Shown here: in pieces, positions 46,257 to 56,159 of the stretch | Numbering within the stretch: the stretch's first letter is position 1 | Layout of the letters: the number at the start of each line of letters is the position of its first letter | Assembly: GCF_900104065.1 (NCBI RefSeq) | Contig: NZ_FNLC01000001.1 | Span: forward strand, 1,240,001-1,304,000 | Reading direction: 5' to 3' | Source: Natronobacterium texcoconense | GTDB taxonomy: Archaea; Halobacteriota; Halobacteria; Halobacteriales; Natrialbaceae | Length of the DNA: 64,000 bases | The notes under the pieces: model-generated | Database searches by the model: none | The model's input: the letters and a program-made list of their open reading frames with translations, nothing else | What the model was told of the DNA's origin: nothing | Program-made: the position numbers and the translations under genes

Positions 46257-47000
46257 TTACGGCGTTCCCGTCACGAGTCGCCGCTCGACGGCCTCGAGCA
46301 CTCGCTCGAGCACGACCGGATTATCGCTCGGTCGGCCGACGCTGACCGCGTCGGCTCCGTACTCGACGTACTCGCGGACGGTTTCGTCGTCCCGGACGCC
46401 GTTGTTGGCGATCACGAACAGGTCCGAGGCCTCGGCGACGCCTTCGATCACCGACTCGGTGTCCATCGCGTCGACGTGGACGAAAGATGCGCCCGCGTCC
46501 TCGAGCCGTCCGGCGAGCGACGGTAGATCGACGCCCGGAACCTCCGCACGGACTTTCACGCCGACGGTCGCGCCGGTGTCGGCGGCCGTCTCGACGTATC
46601 CGGCGAGCCGCTCTGTGTCTTTTAGCAGCGTCTCCCCGCAGCCGACTGCACACAGTTCCTCCTGTCGGCAGTGGGCGTTGATCTCGAGGGAGGCGTCCCG
46701 ATCCCGACAGATGCGAGCGGCCTCGGCCACCGGTTCTCGAGTCGCGCTGCGGACGTTGAACGCCGGCTGAATGGGGGCGTCCTCGAGCGCGGCGAGTTGC
46801 CGGTCGATAAACGCCAGCGGATCGTCCGGGAGGAACTCGGTTCGGTCGCGTTCGACCAGTTTTCGGGCTGCTTCCCTCGAGTCGTCGTCGAGTGCGATCC
46901 CGCCGAGAAAGGCTGCGCCGGCGTAGTCGGCACCCTGGCGTGCCCACTCCGCGTCGGCTTCGCCGCTGAGACTCGCGAGGGCAAGCGGTGGTCGGAACAT
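46257..47000 (-). CDS. Dus-like TIM-barrel protein (tRNA-dihydrouridine synthase family)
   Basis: A 247-residue FMN-barrel protein. Features are FRPPLALASLSGEADAEWA at the start, INAHCRQEELCAVGCGETLL (the central Cys region), TVGVKVRAEVPGVDL and FVIANNGVRDDETVREY, then the phosphate-binding GADAVSVGRPS. The archaeal group is annotated as tRNA-dihydrouridine synthase; it is shorter than bacterial Dus. Its start lies one base after the stop of cofD on the same strand, so they are probably one transcript. Confidence 0.82.
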   Translation of the reverse strand: MFRPPLALASLSGEADAEWARQGADYAGAAFLGGIALDDDSREAARKLVERDRTEFLPDDPLAFIDRQLAALEDAPIQPAFNVRSATREPVAEAARICRDRDASLEINAHCRQEELCAVGCGETLLKDTERLAGYVETAADTGATVGVKVRAEVPGVDLPSLAGRLEDAGASFVHVDAMDTESVIEGVAEASDLFVIANNGVRDDETVREYVEYGADAVSVGRPSDNPVVLERVLEAVERRLVTGTP

Positions 47001-47001
47001 C

Positions 47002-47994
47002 TCACTCGACGATGGTGATGGCCTCGTCGATGGCTCGAACGACGCGTTTCGCGTCCTCGGGACCGTCGATTCGAATGTCGGTCGCGATGGTCGGCCGGTC
47101 GAACTCCGCGTCGTCGTCGCTGTCGATCACGTAGGCGTCGGCGAAGGGATAGGCAGTCGCCAGCCCTTCCGTGCTCGGTTCGGCGTCGACGGCTTCCATC
47201 AGTTCGCCCGCGGGACCGGAGAACGCGTCGTCTCCGAGAAACGGCGAGACGACGACGACGGTCGTCTGGGCGAGCGCGTCCGCCACACCCGGCAGGGCGA
47301 GCATCGGCCCGATGCTGGTGACGGGGTTCGAGGGACCGATGACGACGGTGTCGGACAGCGCCTCGAGGACGCCCGGCGCGGGTTCGGCCGTCGAGGAGCC
47401 ACGGAACTCGACGGTCTCGACGTCGGGTTCGGCCCGGTGGCCGACCCAGTACTCCTGGAAGTGCATCGTTCCCTCGGTGGTGTGGATGAGACTCGCGACG
47501 GGATCGTCGCTCATCGGAAGCAACTCGACGTCGAGGTCGAAGGAGTCGGCGAGTCGCTGCGTCGCCTCGCTCAGCGTGTATCCCTGGTCGAGGAGGCTCG
47601 TCCGCGTGATGTGGACGGCCCGGTCCTGGTCGCCGATCGTCATGAACTCGGCGACGCCGGAGAAGCGCCGCCAGTTCGCGATCCGTCGCCCCTCGGTCTG
47701 TTTCTCGTCGGGGAGATACTGTGGTCCTTCGGGCAGATCCGCAGCCTCGGCCAGATCCATCAGGGCCGTGTTCGTCCGGTGTGTATCGTCCTCGATCCCC
47801 CACCACGTCTCCCGGTCGAGCAGGCCACCGCCCTGAAAGAGAAGCGTGTCGACGTCCGGCGAGACGAAGAGACCGCCGATCTCGACGTCGTCGCCCGTGT
47901 TGGCGACGATCGTGGTCTCCTCCGGCGAGAACACTGCCCCGGCACCGTCGAGAAGCTTCGGCGTTCCGGTGCCCCCGGAGAGGAAAGTAACCAT
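47002..47994 (-). CDS. cofD: 2-phospho-L-lactate transferase (F420 synthesis)
   Basis: A 330-residue protein. It has [39 protein letters not shown] and [18 protein letters not shown], all CofD landmarks. CofD joins a phospholactate (or PEP-derived) unit to the deazaflavin Fo to make F420-0. The ATG at 47994 starts [10 protein letters not shown]. The downstream Dus-like gene follows directly. Other F420 genes are not visible in this window. Confidence 0.93.
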   Translation of the reverse strand: MVTFLSGGTGTPKLLDGAGAVFSPEETTIVANTGDDVEIGGLFVSPDVDTLLFQGGGLLDRETWWGIEDDTHRTNTALMDLAEAADLPEGPQYLPDEKQTEGRRIANWRRFSGVAEFMTIGDQDRAVHITRTSLLDQGYTLSEATQRLADSFDLDVELLPMSDDPVASLIHTTEGTMHFQEYWVGHRAEPDVETVEFRGSSTAEPAPGVLEALSDTVVIGPSNPVTSIGPMLALPGVADALAQTTVVVVSPFLGDDAFSGPAGELMEAVDAEPSTEGLATAYPFADAYVIDSDDDAEFDRPTIATDIRIDGPEDAKRVVRAIDEAITIVE

Positions 47995-48060
47995 ACGTAA
48001 CAGTTCTTCCCTGGGGCTACTTAATCGCTTATGCCCGAACCCAGCACCGGCCTACGACTG

Positions 48061-48861
48061 TTACCGGTTCCAGGCCGCATCGTCCGGATCGATCAACCGC
48101 TCGCCGCGATCGAGGTCGTCGATCCGCTCGCGTTCGTCCTCGGAGAGATCGATCTCGAGTGCGTCGTAGTTCTCCCCGATGTGGTCGCCGGTCGCTTTCG
48201 GGATCGGAACGACGCCCTCCCGCTCGTAGTGCCACGCGAGTGCGATCTGGACCGGCGTGGCGTCGTGGTCGTCTGCGATCTCCTGGAGCGTCCCCATCTC
48301 GAGAACGTCACCCTGTGCGATCGGACAGTACGCGACCGTCTCGATGTCGTGTTCCAGTCCGACGGAGACGAGTTCGTCCTGCTGGAGCCGCGGGTGGAGC
48401 TCGATCTGATGGACGGCGATCGGCGACTCGAGAATATCGACGGCCTCCTCGAGCAGGTCGACGGTGAAGTTGCTGACGGCGACGTTGCGGGTCAGGCCGC
48501 GGTCGCGAACCTCGTCGAACGCGGGCAGCGTCTCCTCGGCGTCGTAGGCATCGATCGGCCAGTGGACGTACAGCAGGTCGACGGCGTCGACGCCGAGTCG
48601 CTCGAGGCTCTCCTCGGTCGTCTCGAGCACGTCGTCGTACGCGAGGTTCGACGGGTGGACCTTCGTCGCGAGGAAGACGTCATCGCGGTCGACGTCGGCT
48701 TGCTCGAGCGCACGGCCGACCTCGCGTTCGTTGTCGTACATCTGGGCGGTGTCGACGTGGCGATAGCCCATCTCGAGCGCCTCGATTACCGACTTGGTGC
48801 AGGTCTCGCCCTCGTGACCCGACGTGCCGAAGCCGGGCTGTGGGAGGTGTGTGTCCGTCAT
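48061..48861 (-). CDS. Aldo/keto reductase
   Basis: A 266-residue TIM-barrel oxidoreductase. Catalytic residues are seen in YRHVDTAQMYDNEREVG (Asp and Tyr), LATKVHPSNL (Lys) and LLYVHWPID (His). The NADP-binding end reads VVPIPKATGDHIGENYDAL. The N-terminal motif LPQPGFGTSGHEG is a shortened version of the usual LGxGTW. The substrate is unknown. The start at 48861 is the only suitable one. Confidence 0.9.
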   Translation of the reverse strand: MTDTHLPQPGFGTSGHEGETCTKSVIEALEMGYRHVDTAQMYDNEREVGRALEQADVDRDDVFLATKVHPSNLAYDDVLETTEESLERLGVDAVDLLYVHWPIDAYDAEETLPAFDEVRDRGLTRNVAVSNFTVDLLEEAVDILESPIAVHQIELHPRLQQDELVSVGLEHDIETVAYCPIAQGDVLEMGTLQEIADDHDATPVQIALAWHYEREGVVPIPKATGDHIGENYDALEIDLSEDERERIDDLDRGERLIDPDDAAWNR

Positions 48862-48925
48862 AGCCAGTCGTACGAAAGAGGTCTACTCGGTGGTAGGGAA
48901 AGCGGCAAAACGGGGGTCGTGGTCG

Positions 48926-50476
48926 TCAGTCGCCGTCGATGATCCAGTCGGCGAAGCTCCCGTCCAGAAGCGTCTCGCGCTGTCGGTCGACGTACCGGCG
49001 CTGCATTCGCTCGAGCGCCTCGGGGAACGTCGCGCCGTCCTCGAGGGCCGACCGGACCAGATCGCGTTTCCAGCTGGCCGGCGTCACCTTCTGCCGGACG
49101 CGGCGCCGCAGCGGGTAGAGGTACTTCGCGGCCTGTTCCTCTGAGAGGCCGCGGTTGGTCAGCCCGTCCTCGGCGTGGGCGAGCAGGTCCTCGTAGAGGG
49201 CAAGCGAGTCGGTCGTCTCCTTGCCGTCGTTCGTGATCCAGGTCAGGTCGGCTTCGAGACCGTCCCGCATCGCGGCGTAGAAGTTCTCGCGGGCAACCGG
49301 CCAGTCGAGTTCGTGGACGGGGTGCTCGAGCCGGACTAGACTCTCCATCAGGCCAGCGAAGGCCGCGAGGAAGGAGACGGAGTCCCGGACGGTCGGCTGG
49401 GCCGGGATCGGACGGAACTCGATGCGGGCGTTCGCGGCCGACCGGGTCGGACCGCCGAAGACGGGACGGACCCACCGCCAGTAGGTGCCGTGCTTGCGCC
49501 GGAAATGGGGGAACTGGTCGTCGAACCGTTCGCCGGCCTCGACCGGCATCGGGACCATCGTATCGTCGGTCGCGACCCGATCGATAGCCTCGTCGACGCT
49601 CGAGAGGTCGCGGGGGAACCGCACTTTCCCCTCGCCGGTCGCGGGATCGTTGAGGACGGTTTCGAAGACGCTGATCCGGTGTTCCATCCAGCCGTCCGCG
49701 AGGATGTCGTCGGGCGTCGCGTCGTCGTCGTAGAGGTCCGCGGGGAAAAACGGCGAGTTGGCCCCGAGCGCGAGCAGCGGGCCTGCAACGCGGAGGGCGT
49801 AGTTGAAGTAGGTCGGGAGGTCGATCGCGTGGGGGACCTGGTAGTGGGGCTGGATCGACGTGATGACGCTCTCTGGCATGACGGTATCCGCCTGCAGGGA
49901 GACGTGGGGTGCCTCGATGCGCATGCCGGCGGCCTGAGCCTGGTCGGTGTTGGCCATCGCGTGGTAGCGCGCCGAGTCGCTCATGTTCGTCGCAACCCGG
50001 ACCGTCTGGTCGGTGTCGCCGACCGTCCGCTCGACGCTGTCGGTCAGGTACGTCGCTGCGTCCTCACCCTCGGGCGGCAACGTCCAGAGAGCGTCGCTGA
50101 CCAGCCGCATGCGCTCGGACTGGGTTACGTCCAGCGCCGTCCGCAACCGGGCCTTGACCTCCGACTCCTGAGCGACGATCCCGTCCTCGTTCAGCGGCTG
50201 CGGGCTGGTCGTCATCTCGGCGTTGTGCAGCCCCAGTTCCTTCTCGAACCCGATGAGTTCGAGCAGCCGCCGTGGAACGCGACGGAGGGTACAGTCGTCG
50301 TCCTTGATCGCGTAGAACTCGTACTCGAGGCCGACGATCGCCTGGGGGTTGTCGAATACGCCGTCCTCGACGGCCTCTTTGATCACCTCGGCGTCCTCCT
50401 CGGCCTGCCGCCGGAAGTCCTCGGCGTCGACGCTCAGGACGTCAGCGACCCGCGTTGCGAGCTCCGGCTCTCTCAT
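48926..50476 (-). CDS. Glutamate-cysteine ligase-like protein (GCS2 superfamily)
   Basis: A 516-residue protein. The region VGLEYEFYAIKDDDCTLRR resembles the glutamate/Mg-ATP site of GCS2-type carboxylate-amine ligases, and the central IEAPHVSLQADTVMP and RIEFRPIPAQPTVRD segments resemble the ATP and metal region. No specific substrate is evident; haloarchaea make gamma-glutamylcysteine, and this could be a related ligase. It is also much longer than the minimal YbdK form. The ATG at 50476 is supported by codon bias. Confidence 0.7.
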   Translation of the reverse strand: MREPELATRVADVLSVDAEDFRRQAEEDAEVIKEAVEDGVFDNPQAIVGLEYEFYAIKDDDCTLRRVPRRLLELIGFEKELGLHNAEMTTSPQPLNEDGIVAQESEVKARLRTALDVTQSERMRLVSDALWTLPPEGEDAATYLTDSVERTVGDTDQTVRVATNMSDSARYHAMANTDQAQAAGMRIEAPHVSLQADTVMPESVITSIQPHYQVPHAIDLPTYFNYALRVAGPLLALGANSPFFPADLYDDDATPDDILADGWMEHRISVFETVLNDPATGEGKVRFPRDLSSVDEAIDRVATDDTMVPMPVEAGERFDDQFPHFRRKHGTYWRWVRPVFGGPTRSAANARIEFRPIPAQPTVRDSVSFLAAFAGLMESLVRLEHPVHELDWPVARENFYAAMRDGLEADLTWITNDGKETTDSLALYEDLLAHAEDGLTNRGLSEEQAAKYLYPLRRRVRQKVTPASWKRDLVRSALEDGATFPEALERMQRRYVDRQRETLLDGSFADWIIDGD

Positions 50477-50587
50477 ACTACCCGGATGCGGGCCCGACTG
50501 TCTTTAAAGCACGCCACTCGAGCGATCATCCTTCCAATGGGGACGAGCTACAGAAAACATTTGCTGTCTCACAGGAAACCAGCGTGT

Positions 50588-51547
50588 ATGTATCGACGCA
50601 GCGTCATTTCATCGCTGGCGGTGCTTTCAGCCGGCGCGCTCGCGGGCTGTCTCGGCGGCAGCTGTACCGGCGGTACCGACGTCCGGTTCGAACCCGTCGA
50701 CGCGGCCACCATCGCCGACCGGGAAGCGACGAACGACTTCGAGGAGACGCCGGCGGTGATGGCGGATCTCGCCACGCGAGCGCTCGCAGGCGAGGAGCCG
50801 ACGATCGAAGTCACCCACCGGTCCCCGCTGGGCTGGCTCGGGTACGTCCACTGGAACGGCGCGTTCTACGAAATCACGACGAAAACGGTCGCGGAGGGGC
50901 AGGTGGCCGGACCCGAGTACGAACTCTCCCGCAACCGCGAGATGGACGACGAGGAACTCGCGGGAGTCGACGCGCTGTCGTACGCCGTCCTCCCGACGCA
51001 CGACCGACGGCGGGTCGACGAAGCAGTCGACTACAACGCCGAACGGGTAGAGACGATGGGGTTCTCGATTTCGACCGTCGCCGGCTACCTCGAGGCCGAC
51101 GACCAGGACGCGTCGGTTCTCGCGGCCGGCGTCGACGAGCCGTACCTCGAGATCGAGGGGAGTTACGTCGAACTCGAGCGGCTAGGTGAGGGAACGACGA
51201 CCGCGAAACAGCTTCGATACGGCCGCGAACGCGTCGCCGACGACGTCGAGGCGTTCGCCGACTACGTTCTCGACCGCCGCGGTGCCGAGTTACCCGAACT
51301 CAGCGATGACGCTCGGGCGTTGCTCGCGGAAGCCAGGGAGGAGGACGGTCGTGTGAACGTCTGCGAGTCCGGATACGAGGACGAGGAGGGGGACGAAGAA
51401 GCGATGGAAGCCCGTCGGGAAGCAGTCGAGGAACTGCGGACGATCCTGTCCGATCTCGAGGCACAGGACGAGTCGCCGGATCGGATCGACTACGTCCGGT
51501 ACGAGGACGAGTGGTATCGGCTCTCGCTTTCGGGATGGGCCGTTTGA
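50588..51547 (+). CDS. Lipoprotein of unknown function
   Basis: A 319-residue protein with MYRRSVISSLAVLSAGALAGC, a Tat-like signal (RR) ending in a lipobox Cys at residue 21. The mature part is acidic, with no recognised domain, but includes RSPLGWLGYVHWNGAFYEIT and LRYGRERVADDVEAF. It would be anchored at the cell surface. The ATG at 50588 was chosen because it supplies the signal peptide directly. It is divergent from the GCS2-like gene, with 111 bases between the starts. Confidence 0.75.
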   Translation: MYRRSVISSLAVLSAGALAGCLGGSCTGGTDVRFEPVDAATIADREATNDFEETPAVMADLATRALAGEEPTIEVTHRSPLGWLGYVHWNGAFYEITTKTVAEGQVAGPEYELSRNREMDDEELAGVDALSYAVLPTHDRRRVDEAVDYNAERVETMGFSISTVAGYLEADDQDASVLAAGVDEPYLEIEGSYVELERLGEGTTTAKQLRYGRERVADDVEAFADYVLDRRGAELPELSDDARALLAEAREEDGRVNVCESGYEDEEGDEEAMEARREAVEELRTILSDLEAQDESPDRIDYVRYEDEWYRLSLSGWAV

Positions 51548-51626
51548 ACCGACCAGTGTCGGTGCTCGGTCGCTGCCTGGCCGGATCACAGAATCGTTTT
51601 ACTGCTACCGGCGGTAGGCGACACCG

Positions 51627-53348
51627 ATGGAGTTCGCCACGTTCGCCGACCGAGCCGCCGCGATCGAAGCCGAGCCTGCCGATCTGGAGATCATCGAACA
51701 CGTGCGGGACCTCCTCGAGGACGCCGGAGGCAGCGAGGAGTCCAGTGAGCCCCGGACCATCGAAATCGTCGCCCGATTCGTCCAGGGACGTGTCTTTCCT
51801 GCCTGGGACTCGACGACGCTCGATATCGGTCCGAGCGCCTGCTACGCGGCGATCGCACGCGCGGCCGGGCAGAACGTCGACTCCGACGACGTCGAGGACC
51901 GGCTCGCCGATGTGGGTGAGATCGGCGAGGTCGCCGCGAGCTACGAGTTCGGAGGACAGCAAGGGCTGGACGCGTTCGGCGCCGGCAACGGGAGCGACGA
52001 CCTCACAGTCCGCGAGGTATACGACGACCTCGTCGACCTCGCGGCCACCGAAGGAGAGGGGAGCGAGGACCGGAAGATCGACATTCTGTTCGGCCTCTTC
52101 AATCAGTGCTCGAGCGACGAGGCACGGTACCTCGCCCGCCTCGTCCTCTCGGAGATGCGTATCGGCGTCGGCGAAGGCACGGTTCGAGACGCCATCGCTG
52201 CGGCCTTCGACGTCCCCGAGGAACGCGTCGAACGGGCGCTACAGGTCTCGAACGACTACGGCGAGGTCGCACAGGTCGCCCGCGAGAAGGGACTCGAGGG
52301 GCTGGACGCGATGGACCTCGAGGTCGGCCGTCCCGTTCAGGCGATGTTAGCCCAGGCCGGCACCGTGACCGACGCACTCGAGGAGTGGGAAGAGGTCGCC
52401 GTCGAGTGGAAGTACGACGGGGCCAGAATACAACTGCACCACGATCCCGCGGATAACAGCTCCGGCGGTGAAATCCGCGTCTTCTCGAGAAACATGGAGG
52501 ACGTCACCGACGCGCTCCCGGAGGTCGTCGAGTACGCCGAGGAGACGCTCGAGGGGCCCGCCATCCTGGACGGGGAGGTCGTCGCGGTCGACGACGCCGG
52601 CGAGCCGCTGCCGTTCCAGGAGGTGCTCAAGCGATTCCGCCGGAAACACGACGTCGAGAAGGCTCGCGAGGACGTCGCCGTTCGCCCGGTCTTCTTCGAC
52701 TGTCTGCACGCCGACGGTGAGGACCTGCTCGAGGAGCCACTGACGACCAGACACGAGCGTCTCGAGGGCGTCCTCACGGACGGCGAGGATCGGCCGGAAG
52801 ACGTCGACGGTCTCTCCCTGCTGTGGCTGACCGACGACCCCGACGAGATCGAGTCGATCGACGCCGAGGCGCTCGAGTCGGGCCACGAGGGGATCATGCT
52901 CAAGAACCCCGAGTCGACGTACTCGCCGGGGCGACGCGGGAAGAACTGGCGCAAGCGCAAGCCCGACGTCGAGACGTTAGACTGCGTGGTAACGGGTGCG
53001 GAGTGGGGTGAGGGTCGGCGGGCGACCTTCCTCGGCACTTTCGAACTCTCGGTCCGGAACGAGTCGACGGGTGAGCTAGAGACTGTCGGCAAGGTCGCGA
53101 CCGGGATCACCGACGAGAAACTGGCCGAACTGACGGAGCTACTCGAGCCCCATATCGCCGCGGAAGAAGGACAGGAAGTCGAGATAGAGCCCGCGGTCGT
53201 CTTCGAGGTCGGCTACGAGGAGATTCAGTCCTCACCGACGTACTCGTCGGGCTACGCGTTGCGGTTCCCGCGGTTCGTCGCCGTTCGGGACGACAAAGAG
53301 ACGGTGGACGCGGACACACTCGAGCGGGTCGAACGGTTGCAGTCGTAG
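51627..53348 (+). CDS. lig: ATP-dependent DNA ligase
   Basis: A 573-residue archaeal-type ligase. The adenylation lysine is in the motif EWKYDGARIQLH (motif I). Further motifs are FLxxxxDxEVVA-like DGEVVAVDDAG, EGIMLKNPES (motif IV) and KNWRKRKPD (motif V). The N-terminal DNA-binding helical domain fills residues 1-230, and the C-terminal OB fold the last 130. It seals nicks during replication and repair. The start at 51627 gives MEFATFADRA; the 79-base gap before it is short. Confidence 0.95.
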   Translation: MEFATFADRAAAIEAEPADLEIIEHVRDLLEDAGGSEESSEPRTIEIVARFVQGRVFPAWDSTTLDIGPSACYAAIARAAGQNVDSDDVEDRLADVGEIGEVAASYEFGGQQGLDAFGAGNGSDDLTVREVYDDLVDLAATEGEGSEDRKIDILFGLFNQCSSDEARYLARLVLSEMRIGVGEGTVRDAIAAAFDVPEERVERALQVSNDYGEVAQVAREKGLEGLDAMDLEVGRPVQAMLAQAGTVTDALEEWEEVAVEWKYDGARIQLHHDPADNSSGGEIRVFSRNMEDVTDALPEVVEYAEETLEGPAILDGEVVAVDDAGEPLPFQEVLKRFRRKHDVEKAREDVAVRPVFFDCLHADGEDLLEEPLTTRHERLEGVLTDGEDRPEDVDGLSLLWLTDDPDEIESIDAEALESGHEGIMLKNPESTYSPGRRGKNWRKRKPDVETLDCVVTGAEWGEGRRATFLGTFELSVRNESTGELETVGKVATGITDEKLAELTELLEPHIAAEEGQEVEIEPAVVFEVGYEEIQSSPTYSSGYALRFPRFVAVRDDKETVDADTLERVERLQS

Positions 53349-53448
53349 GGCGTCGCCGCGACGGAAACCAGTCCGTCACCGTGAGTTACCAAAATTCCAC
53401 ACGAAATTCGACGAAGGTTACTTACGAGTCCCTCTCCTCCACTCGACG

Positions 53449-54936
53449 ATGAGTCAGGAGGCAGATTACGGTCCTCGGGCGGAGTCGGTGACGGCGGACA
53501 CGATCGATTTCGACTCGCTGACCGTCGAGAGCGGACTCGAGGCGCTTCGATCGAGTCCGGAGTTTCACGGCACGGTCGAACCGCTCGACGGCCTCGAGGA
53601 TCTCGAGACCTGCGAGCACATCGCCCTGTTCTACAGGAATCGCGAGGAACGGTTCGGGACGGTTACGCCCTTCGTTCGACAGGGCATCGAGAAAGGAGAC
53701 CGAATCATGTACGTCATCGACGAGTTCTCCGAATCGGAGATCCTCGACGAGATCCGTGGCGGAACCGCCGACGTCGACGCGGCACTCGAGTCGGGCCAGC
53801 TAACCTTTCACTCGCTCGAGGAGACCTACCTCCGGTCGGGTCGGTTCGATGCCGACGACATGCTCGAGGTGTACGGCGACGCGATCGAGGAGGCGAAAAC
53901 GGCGTATCCGGGGCTTCGAGTCACTGCGAGTACGAACTTCATTCTCGACGAGCACGTGACGATCGAGGAGTTCATGGCCTACGAGAGCCGGGTGAACGAC
54001 CTTTTCGAAGGCGAAGACTGCATCGCCCTCTGTCACTACGACTGCGAGCAGATTCCGGCGGAGACACTCGTCGACGTCGTCCGGACCCACCCACATCTGG
54101 TCTACGAGAACACGGTCTGTCACAACTTCTACTACACCCCGCCGGAGAAATTCCTCGAACCCGGTGAACCCACCAGGGACGTCGAGCAGATGCTGAACAC
54201 GCTGGCGGATCGTTCCCAGGCACGGGCCGAACTCAGCGAGACGGTCGAGGAACTCGAGGAATCGAACGAGCGACTCAGACGCTTCGCGTACGTCGCCTCC
54301 CACGACCTCCAGGAGCCGTTGCGAATGATCTCGAGCTATCTCCAGTTGCTCGAGTCCCGCTACGGCGACGACCTAGACGAAGAAGCCCAGGAGTTCATCG
54401 ACTTCGCCGTCGACGGCTCCGACCGGATGCGCGAGATGGTCCAAGGATTGCTCGAGTACTCGCGGATCGACATGGCCGACTCGACGCTCGAGTCCGTCTC
54501 GTCCGAGCGCGTACTCGAAGACGTCCTGACCGATCTCCAGGTTCGAATCGAGGAAACCGACGCCACGGTAGCCGTCAGTGATCTACCGGCTGTCCGTGGC
54601 GACGAATCTCACCTTCAGCAACTGTTCTCCAATCTGGTCGCGAACGCGATCAAGTACAGCGGCGACGGGCCGCCCCGTATCGAGGTAACTGCCGAGAAAC
54701 AGGGGAGTCGCTGCGTGTTCGCGGTAGCCGACGACGGGATCGGGATCGAATCGGACTACACCGACCAGATCTTCGAGGTGTTCAACCGCCTCCACTCGAC
54801 CGACGACTACGAGGGAACCGGCATCGGTCTTGCACTGTGTCGAAAGATCGTCGACCACCACGACGGGGACATCTGGGTCGACTCCGAACCGGGCGAGGGG
54901 ACGACGTTCTACTTCACGCTCCCGACAGCCGCGTAG
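53449..54936 (+). CDS. MEDS-domain sensor histidine kinase
   Basis: A 495-residue protein. Residues about 50-215 form a MEDS (DcmR-type sensory) domain: CEHIALFYRNREERFGTVTPF and ECMALCHYDC-like ALCHYDCEQIP. A short coiled coil at about 235-275 links it to HisKA with the phospho-acceptor His in FAYVASHDLQEPLRMISSYL, then a HATPase (NLVANAIKYSGDG, DDGIGIESDYTD, GTGIGLALCRKIVDHH). It is soluble. The MEDS domain is thought to bind small ligands or hydrocarbons. The kinase part is closely similar to that at 41566-43986. Confidence 0.85.
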   Translation: MSQEADYGPRAESVTADTIDFDSLTVESGLEALRSSPEFHGTVEPLDGLEDLETCEHIALFYRNREERFGTVTPFVRQGIEKGDRIMYVIDEFSESEILDEIRGGTADVDAALESGQLTFHSLEETYLRSGRFDADDMLEVYGDAIEEAKTAYPGLRVTASTNFILDEHVTIEEFMAYESRVNDLFEGEDCIALCHYDCEQIPAETLVDVVRTHPHLVYENTVCHNFYYTPPEKFLEPGEPTRDVEQMLNTLADRSQARAELSETVEELEESNERLRRFAYVASHDLQEPLRMISSYLQLLESRYGDDLDEEAQEFIDFAVDGSDRMREMVQGLLEYSRIDMADSTLESVSSERVLEDVLTDLQVRIEETDATVAVSDLPAVRGDESHLQQLFSNLVANAIKYSGDGPPRIEVTAEKQGSRCVFAVADDGIGIESDYTDQIFEVFNRLHSTDDYEGTGIGLALCRKIVDHHDGDIWVDSEPGEGTTFYFTLPTAA

Positions 54937-55022
54937 GATCGTTCGTCGCTTTTACTGGTGGTCCCCCGAGCACCTCGAGACAGGTGAGCATCCTTAAGAG
55001 CCATCGGAAACAGAATTCGCGT

Positions 55023-56159
55023 ATGCAACCGAGAGACCTCTCCGATCACGTCGCGTACGAGGCGGGTCGGGGGATCGAGGAGGTGGCCCGGGAACTCGGC
55101 CGGGAGCCGTCCGAGTTCGTCAAACTCGCCTCGAACGAGAACCCCCACGGCCCCTCGCCCGCGGCCGCCGTCGCAATTCGCGAAACAGCCTCGAGCGCCA
55201 GTTCCTACCCGAAAGCCGCCCACGCAGACCTCACTGCCGCCATCGCCGAGCGGTGGGACGTCACCGACGAGCAGGTGTGGCTGGCAAACGGCGGCGACGG
55301 CGCGATCGACTACCTCTCGCGGGCCGTCCTAGAGCCTGGCGACAGCACGCTCGTTCCCTCACCCGGCTTCGCCTACTACGGGATGAGCGCGCGCTTCCAC
55401 CACGGCGAGGTCCGCGAGTACGCCCTCGAGAAGGACGACGACTTCGAGCAGTCCGCCGAGACGGTACTCGAGGGCTACGACGGCGACCGCGTCGTCTACC
55501 TCACCAGCCCGCACAACCCCTCGGGGTCGACGATCCCGCTCGAGGAGATCGCCGAGATCGCCGAACGGACGGACGAGGAGACGCTCGTCGTCGTCGACGA
55601 GGCCTACGGCGAGTTCGCCGACCGCGAGAGTGCGGTCGCACTGATCGAGGGCCGGGACGGGTTCGACGCTCGCGACGACGTCGCCGTCCTCCGAACCTTC
55701 TCGAAGGCGTACGGACTGGCCGGTGTCCGACTCGGCTACGCCGTCGTTCCCGACGAGTGGGCCGATGCCTACGCCCGCGTGAACACGCCGTTCGCCGCGA
55801 GCGAACTGGCCTGCCGTGCTGGACTGGCCGCGATCGACGACGACGAACACGTCCAGCGGACGGTCGAGACCGCCCGCGAGTCACGCGAGTACATGCGCGA
55901 CAACCTCGAGACCCACGTCTGGGAGAGCGAGGGTAACTTCGTCCTCGTCGACGTCGGCGACGCCGAACGCGTCGCCGAGGAAGCGCAGGAACGGGGCGTC
56001 ATCGTCCGCGACTGTACGAGTTTCGGGCTGCCGGGCTGTATCCGCATCACCTGCGGCACGGAAGACGAGACCGAGCGGGCGGTCGAGACGGTAAACGAGG
56101 TGCTCGCGGACCTCGACGTCGATCCCGACCGCAACGACACGGAGGTGCCCGACGCGTGA
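55023..56159 (+). CDS. hisC: Histidinol-phosphate aminotransferase
   Basis: A 378-residue PLP enzyme of the aminotransferase I fold. The PLP lysine is in LRTFSKAYGLAGVRLGYAV, and FVKLASNENPHGPSP and YLTSPHNPSGSTIP are family motifs. It converts imidazole acetol phosphate to histidinol phosphate with glutamate. The start at 55023 gives MQPRDLSDHV. Its stop overlaps the GTG of the next gene by four bases (GTGA), and that gene overlaps a third, so hisC leads a translationally coupled operon of unrelated functions. Confidence 0.93.
   Translation: MQPRDLSDHVAYEAGRGIEEVARELGREPSEFVKLASNENPHGPSPAAAVAIRETASSASSYPKAAHADLTAAIAERWDVTDEQVWLANGGDGAIDYLSRAVLEPGDSTLVPSPGFAYYGMSARFHHGEVREYALEKDDDFEQSAETVLEGYDGDRVVYLTSPHNPSGSTIPLEEIAEIAERTDEETLVVVDEAYGEFADRESAVALIEGRDGFDARDDVAVLRTFSKAYGLAGVRLGYAVVPDEWADAYARVNTPFAASELACRAGLAAIDDDEHVQRTVETARESREYMRDNLETHVWESEGNFVLVDVGDAERVAEEAQERGVIVRDCTSFGLPGCIRITCGTEDETERAVETVNEVLADLDVDPDRNDTEVPDA

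Noticed and set aside
49490-50587. Long in-frame N-terminal extension of the lipoprotein at 50588
   Set aside because: It is antisense to the GCS2-like gene and removes the lipoprotein signal from the N terminus.
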